In this document: positions 34,235 through 41,944 of the stretch, piece after piece | Position numbering within the stretch: the stretch's first letter is position 1 | Layout: each line of letters starts with the position of its first letter | NCBI RefSeq assembly: GCF_005938385.1 | Contig: NZ_VCRA01000003.1 | Coordinates: 434,001-498,000, forward strand | Length of the DNA stretch: 64,000 nt | Origin: Paenibacillus mesophilus | GTDB lineage: Bacteria; Bacillota; Bacilli; Paenibacillales; NBRC-103111 | Direction: 5' to 3' | Position numbers and translations under genes: made by a program | The notes under the pieces: generated by a model | What the model was told of the DNA's origin: nothing | The model's input: only the letters and a program-made list of their open reading frames with translations | Database searches by the model: none

Positions 34235-37200
34235 TTAAAATAATACTAGCTGGTTTGTTTCCGGCAGTCCGCGAAAACAGCCCATACCCGCGAGAGCCTC
34301 CGATATCGTCTTCGAGCATTTCGACCGTTTCTGAAAATCTTCGATCGACAAAAACGGGCCGTCTTCTTTGGCGCATTCAATCTGATTCGCCGCACTCTCC
34401 CCGATACCCGGTATCGCCGCGAACGGAGGAATGAGCGAATCTCCGTCTTTAATGAAATGGGCGGCCTTCGACCGGTATAACTGGATTTCTTGGAATACGA
34501 ACCCTCTCGCCGTCATTTCGAGCGCCACTTCAAGGATCGGAACCATACTTTTTTGTTTGGCCGACGCCTGAAAGCTCAATTGCTCGATTTCCGTCAGCTT
34601 TGCAAGTATCGCTTCATAACCTTTCGCGAACAGATCGATATCAAAATCCGAAGCCTTGACCGTAAAGTAGGCCGCATAGTAATCGAGCGGATAGTACAGC
34701 TTGTAATACGCGTTACGGACGGCAGCGATCATATAGGCCGCGGCATGCGCCCTCGGAAACATGTATACGATCTTTTGGCAAGACTCGATGTACCAGTCGG
34801 GCACTCCGACATTTTTCATTTCGCGGGTCCATTCGTCGGTCAATCCTTTCCCTTTCCGGACACTCTCCGTAATTTTGAACGCAAGCGCCGAGCCCATCCC
34901 CCGATAAATAAGGAAAAGCATAATATTGTCGCGGCAGCCGATCACCGTCTTAATCGTACATGTGCCGTTCCGGATAAGCTCCTGAGCGTTGCCGAGCCAT
35001 AACCCCTCGCCGTGAGACAAGCCCGCGATCTGCAACAGATCGGAGAACGTCGACGGACGGGTTTCTTCGAGCATTTGCCGAATAAACCTTGTTCCGATGT
35101 CCGGCAGTCCGTATGTAGCCACGGAGGAACGTATCTGATCGGACGTCACCCCCAATTGTTCGGTGGAATGAAACAAGCTCATAACCTTCGTGTCGTTCAT
35201 CGGAATGTCCCGTGGATCGATACCCGTCGATTGTTGCAGCAAACGCATCATCGTCGGATCGTCATGGCCGAGAATATCCAGCTTCAGCAAATTGGTGTCG
35301 AAGGCATGGTAATCGAAATGAGTCGTACGCCATTCCGAGCCGGTATCGTCCGCCGGATATTGGACGGGCGTAATGTCCTCGACGTCGATATAGCCGGGAA
35401 CGACGACAATTCCACCCGGATGTTGGCCCGTACTTCGCTTTACGCCGGTGCAGCCGAGCGCCAGACGGTTCATTTCCGCGGTTCTGCAGCTGCGGTTATG
35501 CTCCTCCATATACTTTTTGACGAAGCCGAATGCGGATTTTTCCGCCACGGTCCCGATCGTCCCCGCGCGAAACACGTTCTTCTCTCCGAACAGCTCTTTG
35601 GTATATCGGTGCGCTTCCGGCTGGTAATCCCCCGAGAAATTCAGATCGATATCGGGAACTTTATCCCCCTTGAACCCGAGAAACGTTTCGAACGGGATGT
35701 CATGACCGTCGCATTTCATCTTCGTCCGGCAGTTCGAACAGCTTTTGTCGGGCATATCGTATCCGCTGGAGATGCGGCCGTCGGTAAAAAATTCGCTCGT
35801 TTTGCACGAAGGGCAAACATAGTGCGGAGGCAAAGGATTCACTTCGGAGATGCCCAGCATCGTGGCGACGAACGACGAGCCTACGGACCCTCTCGACCCG
35901 ACGATGTATCCGTCCGCATTCGATTTTTTCACCAATCTCTCGGATATTAAATAATTCGCCGAGAAGCCGTAGGAGATAATCGGCTTCAGCTCCTTCTCAA
36001 GTCGGGCCACGACCAACTCCGGCAGCGGATCGCCATATACCCGCACGGCTTCCGCGTAGCATTTCTGCCGTATTTCTTCGTCGGCCCCTTCTAAGATAGG
36101 TGAAAACAACCCGTTGTCCGTCGGCCCTCCTTTCGTCGGGAACAGCTGGATCGGCTGAAACAAGCCGGCGAGCTCCCTTGTGTTCTTCACTACGATCTCG
36201 TAAGCTTGCTCCGCTCCGAGAAACTTGAATTCGCCCAGCATCTCCTCCGTCGTCCGCAAATATGCGTCCGGCTTCGCCCTCTCTTTGAGCGGGCTATATT
36301 TCGTAATGCCGTTGATTACGATATCGCGGCATAATTTTTGCCCGGGCTCCAAATAATGCACGTTCCCTGTGGCGATGACGGGTTTATTTTGTTTGCTGCC
36401 GATTCGGATCATATTGCAAATGGCCGTCTCGATATCCCGCTCGCCTTCCACCAGCTTCTTGTCGATAAGATGCTTATAGAAGCACGGCGGCTGCACTTCC
36501 AGCACATCGTAAAATAACGCAACCTGCTCCGCATCTTCCATCGACTTGTTCAGGACGGCATCGAACATTTCGCCGTTATCGCAGCCGGAGACGATAAGCA
36601 GGTGCTCCCTGTGCTCCCGCAGCACGCTTTTCGGAATACAGGGCACTTTGTTGTAATAGTCCGTATGCGATAGCGAGACGAGCTTGTATAGAACCTTTTT
36701 CCCTTGCTGGCTGCGGGCATAAATATTGCAATGAAACGGTCTCCAGCCTGCCGGATTTCGGGGCAGCGCGTTGATTTGCGATAAACAGGACGTTCCTCCT
36801 GCCCTAGCATCGCGAATCATCCTATACAGGATATGGCCAAGCGCGACCGAATCGTCGATCGCTCTATGATGATTGTTCAATTCGACCTTGCACAGATCGG
36901 CAAGGGTGTTCAGCCTGTGATTTTTCAGCTTCGGGTATAAAGCTCTGGCCAGCTCCAAAGTATCCAACACGGGATTATCGAAATCCGGCAGTCCCGACTC
37001 GCGCAGCGCTTGCCGAATAAATCCGATGTCGAAGCCGGCATTGTGAGCCACGAGAACGGAGTCGCCGATAAACCGGATAAACTCCTTCATCACCTGCGCG
37101 AGATTCGGCGCATCCGCCACCATCTCATCCGATATCCCGGTCAGCTGTGTAATGTGGTGCGGAATTTTCCGCCGCGGATTCACGAAAGAGGTAAATCTGC

Positions 37201-38560
37201 CGGTTTCTTTCCCCTCTGTCATCTTTATGGCGGCCAGCTCGATCATATGGCAGGTCGTTACCGACAAGCCGGTCGTCTCTACATCGAACACGACATAGGT
37301 CGCGCCGTTCAAGTCCTGCTTCCGCGGGCTCGTCGCGATCGATACGCCATCGTCGATTACGTTGGCCTCTACGCCGTAGATGATTTGAATGCCGTGCTTG
37401 CGGGCCGCCTTCTCCGCCTCGGGGAACGATTGTACGGAACCGTGGTCGGTGATGGCGATCGCCCGATGTCCCCAAGCAGCGGCCGTCTCGATATATGCCT
37501 CTGCCGGAGTGAGCGCATCCATCGAGCTCATCGTCGTATGCAGATGAAATTCCACTCTTTTCTCCGAGCTCGTATCCTGACGCACGCTCGGTTTCGCCGT
37601 CTCCGCTATATCTTGGGGGTAAAAGACTAATTCAGGTATGGGCGAATAAGTATCGTATTGGATACTCCCTCGGAGCAGCAGCCAATTGCCGTCCTGCAGC
37701 AGCTTGTCGTAAAGCTCCATATCTACTTTATGTTTGACGAACACCTTCCCCGCGATAGAATCGGTATAATCCGTCACGAAAAACTGCATAAGCGTCGAAC
37801 CGTTTTTAAGCTGTTTGGTCTCGGTTGCGAAGACGGCGCCTCGGATCGTCACCCGCTTCTCCGGTTCTACGAGCGCGCGAATGGGCAGCGGTTGTTCCTT
37901 TATAGGTTGGCCGATGGCGGTACGGATTGGCTTGGCTGTCTTTGGCGCGAGGTCGGCGCCTTCGGCCTGTTGGACTTGTCGGGCCGATTGCGTCATCGCA
38001 GCGACTTCCGCCTGTTCTTTCATGCGGGCATCCTCCCAGTATCGTTCGCGGGACGATTCATGAATCTTATATCCGATTCGAACTTCCCTGCTGAACTTCT
38101 CATAATAAAACTTATGGACAAGCGCGCCGATTTGTTTCTTCTCCAGCAGTTCCGCGCCGAACCGGTCCATGACGAGCAGATGGACACGGGCATGATCGAC
38201 CGATAGCTTTGCCTTCGACATCCATCCTTGCAAAACGGCTTCTTTGCGAAGCAGCCATTCCGAGCACAAATTCCAATATTCGTTTACAATCGCGGTCGTG
38301 TCTATCCGTTCGGGATACCGGACACTCATATCGACATAGTCGGCATACCGCGTATTACTGCAAACCGTCTCGTGAAGCAGCCGATAGATGCCGCTCGGGA
38401 TCAGCTTGCCGCTGGACAGCACGATCGTCCATTTCCTGAAGTCTCGGCTAACCTCCACATGGTCCAACACCGTATCCGAGACATAAGGCTCCACGGCGCT
38501 CATCGGCAATTGTATGCGGGCGGCGAGCTTTTCAAATGCGGTTCGTTTATCCGGTTTCAT
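34235..38560 (-). CDS. polC: PolC-type DNA polymerase III alpha subunit (likely second copy)
   Basis: 1441 residues from ATG 38560. Domains in order: an N-terminal region and OB fold (VTIRGAVFATE ~240), PHP (EFHLHTTMSSMDALTP ~340, AITDHGSVQSFPEA), DEDD 3'-5' exonuclease (VFDVETTGLS ~426, LVAHNAGFDIGF, NNHHRAIDDS), then the polymerase with Zn-finger cysteines (CPSCK, CSNCR) and catalytic PDIDLNFSGDYQPEAH. All key residues are present, and length matches B. subtilis PolC (1437). It diverges at many usually constant positions. The normal neighbours (rseP, proS, rimP) are absent; it follows an XRE-ImmA pair and has its own copy of their operator. I infer an accessory PolC paralogue. Confidence 0.93.
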   Translation of the reverse strand: MKPDKRTAFEKLAARIQLPMSAVEPYVSDTVLDHVEVSRDFRKWTIVLSSGKLIPSGIYRLLHETVCSNTRYADYVDMSVRYPERIDTTAIVNEYWNLCSEWLLRKEAVLQGWMSKAKLSVDHARVHLLVMDRFGAELLEKKQIGALVHKFYYEKFSREVRIGYKIHESSRERYWEDARMKEQAEVAAMTQSARQVQQAEGADLAPKTAKPIRTAIGQPIKEQPLPIRALVEPEKRVTIRGAVFATETKQLKNGSTLMQFFVTDYTDSIAGKVFVKHKVDMELYDKLLQDGNWLLLRGSIQYDTYSPIPELVFYPQDIAETAKPSVRQDTSSEKRVEFHLHTTMSSMDALTPAEAYIETAAAWGHRAIAITDHGSVQSFPEAEKAARKHGIQIIYGVEANVIDDGVSIATSPRKQDLNGATYVVFDVETTGLSVTTCHMIELAAIKMTEGKETGRFTSFVNPRRKIPHHITQLTGISDEMVADAPNLAQVMKEFIRFIGDSVLVAHNAGFDIGFIRQALRESGLPDFDNPVLDTLELARALYPKLKNHRLNTLADLCKVELNNHHRAIDDSVALGHILYRMIRDARAGGTSCLSQINALPRNPAGWRPFHCNIYARSQQGKKVLYKLVSLSHTDYYNKVPCIPKSVLREHREHLLIVSGCDNGEMFDAVLNKSMEDAEQVALFYDVLEVQPPCFYKHLIDKKLVEGERDIETAICNMIRIGSKQNKPVIATGNVHYLEPGQKLCRDIVINGITKYSPLKERAKPDAYLRTTEEMLGEFKFLGAEQAYEIVVKNTRELAGLFQPIQLFPTKGGPTDNGLFSPILEGADEEIRQKCYAEAVRVYGDPLPELVVARLEKELKPIISYGFSANYLISERLVKKSNADGYIVGSRGSVGSSFVATMLGISEVNPLPPHYVCPSCKTSEFFTDGRISSGYDMPDKSCSNCRTKMKCDGHDIPFETFLGFKGDKVPDIDLNFSGDYQPEAHRYTKELFGEKNVFRAGTIGTVAEKSAFGFVKKYMEEHNRSCRTAEMNRLALGCTGVKRSTGQHPGGIVVVPGYIDVEDITPVQYPADDTGSEWRTTHFDYHAFDTNLLKLDILGHDDPTMMRLLQQSTGIDPRDIPMNDTKVMSLFHSTEQLGVTSDQIRSSVATYGLPDIGTRFIRQMLEETRPSTFSDLLQIAGLSHGEGLWLGNAQELIRNGTCTIKTVIGCRDNIMLFLIYRGMGSALAFKITESVRKGKGLTDEWTREMKNVGVPDWYIESCQKIVYMFPRAHAAAYMIAAVRNAYYKLYYPLDYYAAYFTVKASDFDIDLFAKGYEAILAKLTEIEQLSFQASAKQKSMVPILEVALEMTARGFVFQEIQLYRSKAAHFIKDGDSLIPPFAAIPGIGESAANQIECAKEDGPFLSIEDFQKRSKCSKTISEALAGMGCFRGLPETNQLVLF

Positions 38561-38585
38561 CAATATTACCGCCTTTGCTATATTG

Positions 38586-38605
38586 TGTTGATATTCAACT
38601 CAACA
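38586..38605. promoter_or_regulatory. Operator-like palindrome before polC (TGTTGA-N8-TCAACA)
   Basis: A perfect inverted repeat with an 8-base spacer lies 26 bases before the polC ATG. Its half sites and spacer length are identical to the palindrome in front of the xre gene at 39660-39679, which suggests control by that XRE protein. Confidence 0.75.
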
Positions 38606-38621
38606 TTTTGCTTAAAAAAAA

Positions 38622-39278
38622 TTATAAATCCATCGTTAGCTGCTCATATTCGGGTTCCATTCTGCCGTCCGCCCGGCTTACTCGACCGTCCTGACCAACA
38701 TACAGTAAGCGGAGCTGCTTGAGACGGACCGTCAAGGCCGAGATCGACACCTTCAAACAATCGGCAAGTCCGTAAATATGCTGAAGCTGAATCGCCCCCA
38801 GCATGTTCAGCTGCTTCACGGCCCTCTCCATCATCGGACGGGGCATGAGCAGGCATCCGGCGAACAGATCGGCTTGTATTTCTTCCGCCGGCTTATGCGA
38901 CGTGCTGCGGCAGTAATAAGCGTATAATTCTCCCCCGCTTCGCAAATAAGGCTTCCCGGAAGCGTGCAGCACCCAATGCCCCAGCTCATGCGCGAGCGTA
39001 AAATAGTAAGTGCCGATCTTGCTGTCGAACAGCGCGCGGTGCGTCTCATTCAAAATGATTTGCTTCCTGTCGGGAATAATCGCCGCCATCACCATGCCCT
39101 CGGTGTCCAGCTGATCGATCGCCTCCCAGCATATTTGCAAATCGAAATGAAACTCGACGATCTCCTCGATCGGAACGGGACGCACCCGCTTATCGCAAGG
39201 GTCGAATCCGTAATCGGTCAATATTTGCTCGGTGATCGCTTCCATCTGCCCGATGGCGATGTAACCGGGACGGTTCAT
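38622..39278 (-). CDS. immA: ImmA/IrrE family metallopeptidase
   Basis: 218 residues. The zinc motif is LAHELGHWVLH (HExxH), with a downstream Glu in EEIQADLFAGCLLMP, the ImmA/IrrE signature. The C-terminal part, AIQLQHIYGLADCLKVSIS followed by ALTVRLKQL, is helix-turn-helix-like. ImmA/IrrE proteases inactivate a partner XRE repressor after DNA damage or another signal. The start overlaps the xre stop by 4 bases (ATGA), so the two are translationally coupled. Downstream, after 61 bases, comes polC. Confidence 0.93.
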   Translation of the reverse strand: MNRPGYIAIGQMEAITEQILTDYGFDPCDKRVRPVPIEEIVEFHFDLQICWEAIDQLDTEGMVMAAIIPDRKQIILNETHRALFDSKIGTYYFTLAHELGHWVLHASGKPYLRSGGELYAYYCRSTSHKPAEEIQADLFAGCLLMPRPMMERAVKQLNMLGAIQLQHIYGLADCLKVSISALTVRLKQLRLLYVGQDGRVSRADGRMEPEYEQLTMDL

Positions 39279-39628
39279 TTGTTCTCATCCTCTTCCTCCC
39301 CTTGGATGATTTCCTTGATTTTCTCCCATTGCGCGGGAGAAAGCTCCGATGCTTTTCTCAGAAAGATCGGGACATCGCTGTTTTCCGTAATCAGCTTCTG
39401 AAAGGTGGTCGGTACTTTTTTGGCCGCCAGTATAAGCTCCTCCGGCTCCACGCGGAGCACCTCGGCCATCCGGATGATTTTGTCCTCTGCGGGCGGGTCC
39501 ATCGTGCCGCTCTCGATTTTGCTTATATACGTAAAATCGATCCCGACAAGCGTCGCCAACTGCCGTTGAGTCACTTTGTTCTGTTTGCGCAGGCTGCGCA
39601 GCAGTTCGCCAAAACCGCTCATGGCCAT
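39275..39628 (-). CDS. XRE family repressor paired with ImmA
   Basis: 117 residues from ATG 39628 (ATG 39622 is equally placed for the GGAGGGGAG site). The N-terminal HTH_3 reads FGELLRSLRKQNKVTQRQLA with LVGIDFTYISKIESG. The C-terminal part is helical and acidic (KIKEIIQGEEEDENK). The pairing with ImmA parallels ImmR/ImmA of ICEBs1 and DdrO/IrrE of Deinococcus, where the protease cleaves the repressor. A palindrome overlapping its promoter suggests autoregulation, and an identical site stands before polC. Confidence 0.92.
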   Translation of the reverse strand: MAMSGFGELLRSLRKQNKVTQRQLATLVGIDFTYISKIESGTMDPPAEDKIIRMAEVLRVEPEELILAAKKVPTTFQKLITENSDVPIFLRKASELSPAQWEKIKEIIQGEEEDENK

Positions 39629-39654
39629 TTCTCCCCTCCGTCACGTTTAGTATG

Positions 39655-39684
39655 CTCCATGTTGAGGTTGTTGTCAACATGGAG
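39655..39684. promoter_or_regulatory. XRE operator overlapping the xre promoter
   Basis: CTCCATGTTGA-N8-TCAACATGGAG is a perfect 11-bp-arm palindrome whose core TGTTGA-N8-TCAACA recurs before polC. On the minus strand it contains TTGACA, and a CATACT hexamer lies about 17 bases further, so a bound dimer would cover the -35. Confidence 0.78.
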
Positions 39685-39695
39685 CGCCACACTAT

Positions 39696-41351
39696 TTATT
39701 CGACAAATCGGCCTAATCGGCTCCGAACTCTGCTCTCGCCCATCACCTGCATCATGTCGTATAAATCCGGGGTCTGCAGCCTGCCCGTCAATACCGCTCT
39801 CAGGACGGCCGCCACATCGCCGACATGCCCGGCGTACGCTTCCGGATTTTTCTTGAACAGCTTCATCTCTTTGGCGAAGCCGTGCGCTTCGGCGAGATCC
39901 TTGACTTTACCGAACCAAACGTCCCTATCGTCCGATAGATCGAGCAGCCGGGCATAGTCGCGGACGATTTGTTGCGCCTTCGTCTCGTCTACCGCCGCGG
40001 GCAGCGGTATATCATGAACGGTCGATTCGAACCAATCGTCGTAATAATAGGCGATCGTCTCGTTTATATCCGACCACTTGGCCAAATCTTTGCGCGGCTT
40101 CTCCGGCGTTCTCCCGATGCCGAAGATGCTCAGTGCATACGTCTTATCGGCGTCCAGCCGGCGAGACAGCTCCTCGTCGTACGCTTTGGCCCACTCCGAG
40201 GCGAGCGTGTAAACTTCTTCGGCGGACATGCGGGAAATAACGTCCTTGCTCACGTCGTTCAGCTTGTTCATGTCGAACAGCGCGCCGCTGACGTTCATTT
40301 TGTCCGTATTTATCGCAAACCGGGTGTACGGCTCCGACGGATTCGCCAACCGCCATTCTTCATAGTCGGAATTGATCAGCGTCATGAAATATTCGGAGAC
40401 GGCCAAGCTCGGATACCCTTGGCTCCGGTAATAATGGGCCGTGGCATCGCGGTCTTTGCGCTTGCTGAACTTGCGCTTCGATGGTCCGTCCATCTTCATC
40501 AGCGGCGCGAGGTGTCCGTATTCGGGCCTGCGGAACTCGAGAACCTGGAACAATTGCAGATGGATCGGCACGGACGAGAGCCATTCGTCTCCGCGGAACA
40601 CGTGAGTCGTCCCCATCAGATGATCGTCGATCGCATGGGCGAAATGGTACGTCGGGACGCCGTCCGATTTCAGCAGCACGATGTCCTGGTCGTTCTCGGG
40701 CATTTCGATATCCCCTTTGATCAGGTCGGTATACTTGATCCGGTTGTCGGGAGAGCCGGGGGATTTCAGCCGAATGACGAACGGCCTCCCGCTTGCCAGC
40801 TGCTCACGGACTTCATCGAGCGTCATGTTTCTGTGAACGGCCCATTTGCCGTAGTAGCCGGTATTTTCTTTCGCCGCTTGCTGCCGCTCGCGGATTTCAT
40901 TCAGTTCTTCTTCCGTGCAGAAGCAAGGGTACGCCAAATCCAGCTCGAGCAGACGCTTGATCCACGCTTGATAAATCCCGACTCTGGAGCTTTGCCGGTA
41001 CGGGCCGTAGCTGCCCGTTTCTCCTCCGGTCAACGTTGGCCCCTCGTCGATCGACACCCCGAACTGCTGCAGCGACTCGATCATGTCTTCGACGCTTCCC
41101 TGCACCTCGCGTTTTTTGTCCGTATCCTCGATCCGCACGTAAAAGACGCCGCCACTCTGACGCGCCATCCGCTCGGATATCATCGTGGCGTACAGCCCTC
41201 CGACAGTCAGAAAACCGGTCGGACTCGGGGCGAAGCGGGTCACTTTCGCGCCGGGCGGCAAGCTTCGCGGCGGATTTTGTGCGGCTATCTGTTCAGGCTG
41301 GATCGTTACTTGGGGAAACAGCAGATCGGCAAGCTCGGATCGGTTAGTCAT
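39696..41351 (-). CDS. gltX: Glutamyl-tRNA synthetase with degenerate HIGH motif
   Basis: 551 residues, with AAAGGAAG upstream of the ATG. It belongs to the ~550-residue GltX branch known from Clostridia and Paenibacillaceae (MTNRSELADLLFPQ, KVTRFAPSPTG). FYVRIEDTDKKREV and the KMSKS-like KFSKRKD are intact. The HIGH motif, normally HIGG/HIGH after PTGF, reads T49-V-G-G here (FLTVGGL), so the first catalytic His is replaced by Thr. A T-box leader lies 230 bases upstream. It may be a second GltX with altered activity or specificity; whether it still charges tRNA-Glu cannot be told. Confidence 0.88.
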   Translation of the reverse strand: MTNRSELADLLFPQVTIQPEQIAAQNPPRSLPPGAKVTRFAPSPTGFLTVGGLYATMISERMARQSGGVFYVRIEDTDKKREVQGSVEDMIESLQQFGVSIDEGPTLTGGETGSYGPYRQSSRVGIYQAWIKRLLELDLAYPCFCTEEELNEIRERQQAAKENTGYYGKWAVHRNMTLDEVREQLASGRPFVIRLKSPGSPDNRIKYTDLIKGDIEMPENDQDIVLLKSDGVPTYHFAHAIDDHLMGTTHVFRGDEWLSSVPIHLQLFQVLEFRRPEYGHLAPLMKMDGPSKRKFSKRKDRDATAHYYRSQGYPSLAVSEYFMTLINSDYEEWRLANPSEPYTRFAINTDKMNVSGALFDMNKLNDVSKDVISRMSAEEVYTLASEWAKAYDEELSRRLDADKTYALSIFGIGRTPEKPRKDLAKWSDINETIAYYYDDWFESTVHDIPLPAAVDETKAQQIVRDYARLLDLSDDRDVWFGKVKDLAEAHGFAKEMKLFKKNPEAYAGHVGDVAAVLRAVLTGRLQTPDLYDMMQVMGESRVRSRLGRFVE

Positions 41352-41379
41352 CGGGGTTCTTCCTTTCGGTTGTATGAAT

Positions 41380-41565
41380 TAACGGTACTGTATTCCGTTA
41401 TCTGGCGCCAAAACGGGCATGCCGTCAAAATTACGGAACTATAGTCCGTTAATCAGCATTTTTGCGGTGGCCGAAGTATTAAATGAGCGGTTTAGCGCAC
41501 TGTAGTTCCGTTATCTGCTGGAAATGCGGCGAAATATCCAATATAGCGGAATACAGTTCCGCTAT
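41380..41565. repeat. Array of four related palindromes between T-box and gltX
   Basis: Units: TAACGGTACTGTATTCCGTTA (41380-41400, written minus one base: AACGGTACTGTATTCCGTT), TACGGAACTATAGTCCGTTA (41432-41451), a half unit CTGTAGTTCCGTTATCTG (41500-41517) and AGCGGAATACAGTTCCGCTA (41545-41564). The approximate consensus is ACGGAAYTAYAGTCCGT. The spacing is 30-50 bases. The array fills the stretch between the T-box terminator and the gltX ribosome site. Confidence 0.75.
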
Positions 41566-41577
41566 TTCTGGAAAATA

Positions 41578-41850
41578 CAAAAAAGCCATTCATCCCGTCA
41601 AGGACGAAAGGCTCTGCTTCCGCGGTACCACCTGAATTGGTCAATATGACCCACTTATGCCGCGATAATCGTCAAACCGTTTACCGCGTTCTTCTGTAAC
41701 GGGAAGTCCCGCCGAACGTACTCCAACTTTCCGTCCGATACTCGAAGGCTTCTTTCGTCAATTCCGATTATCCGCGTTCCACCGTCGCGGACTCTCTGCA
41801 AATCGGGAGGTTGACTACTGTTCCTCTTCATCGCATTTCGCTTCGTCATA
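41578..41850 (-). promoter_or_regulatory. T-box leader (tRNA-sensing riboswitch)
   Basis: The minus strand contains the T-box sequence GGTGGTACCGCGG (41620-41634), followed by a terminator (AGCCTTTCGTCC / GGGATGAATGGCT and TTTTTT). Upstream are Stem I features: GCGATGAAGAGGAACAGTAG at its base and CAGAGAGTCCGCGACGGTGG further on. A GAA triplet in the expected specifier region would fit glutamate, but several GAA triplets occur there and I cannot choose. It controls transcription according to charging of the cognate tRNA. Confidence 0.88.
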
Positions 41851-41944
41851 AATTAGTTAACAAATTATCATGTTTTGGCGCGGGAGTCAAGGATGGGATG
41901 ACGAATTCAAGGTGGATCCGCTGGCTTCGAGCCGGAATGCCCGC

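Noticed and set aside
41655-41849. 64-codon minus-strand frame
   Set aside because: It coincides with the T-box leader and is explained by the conserved RNA.
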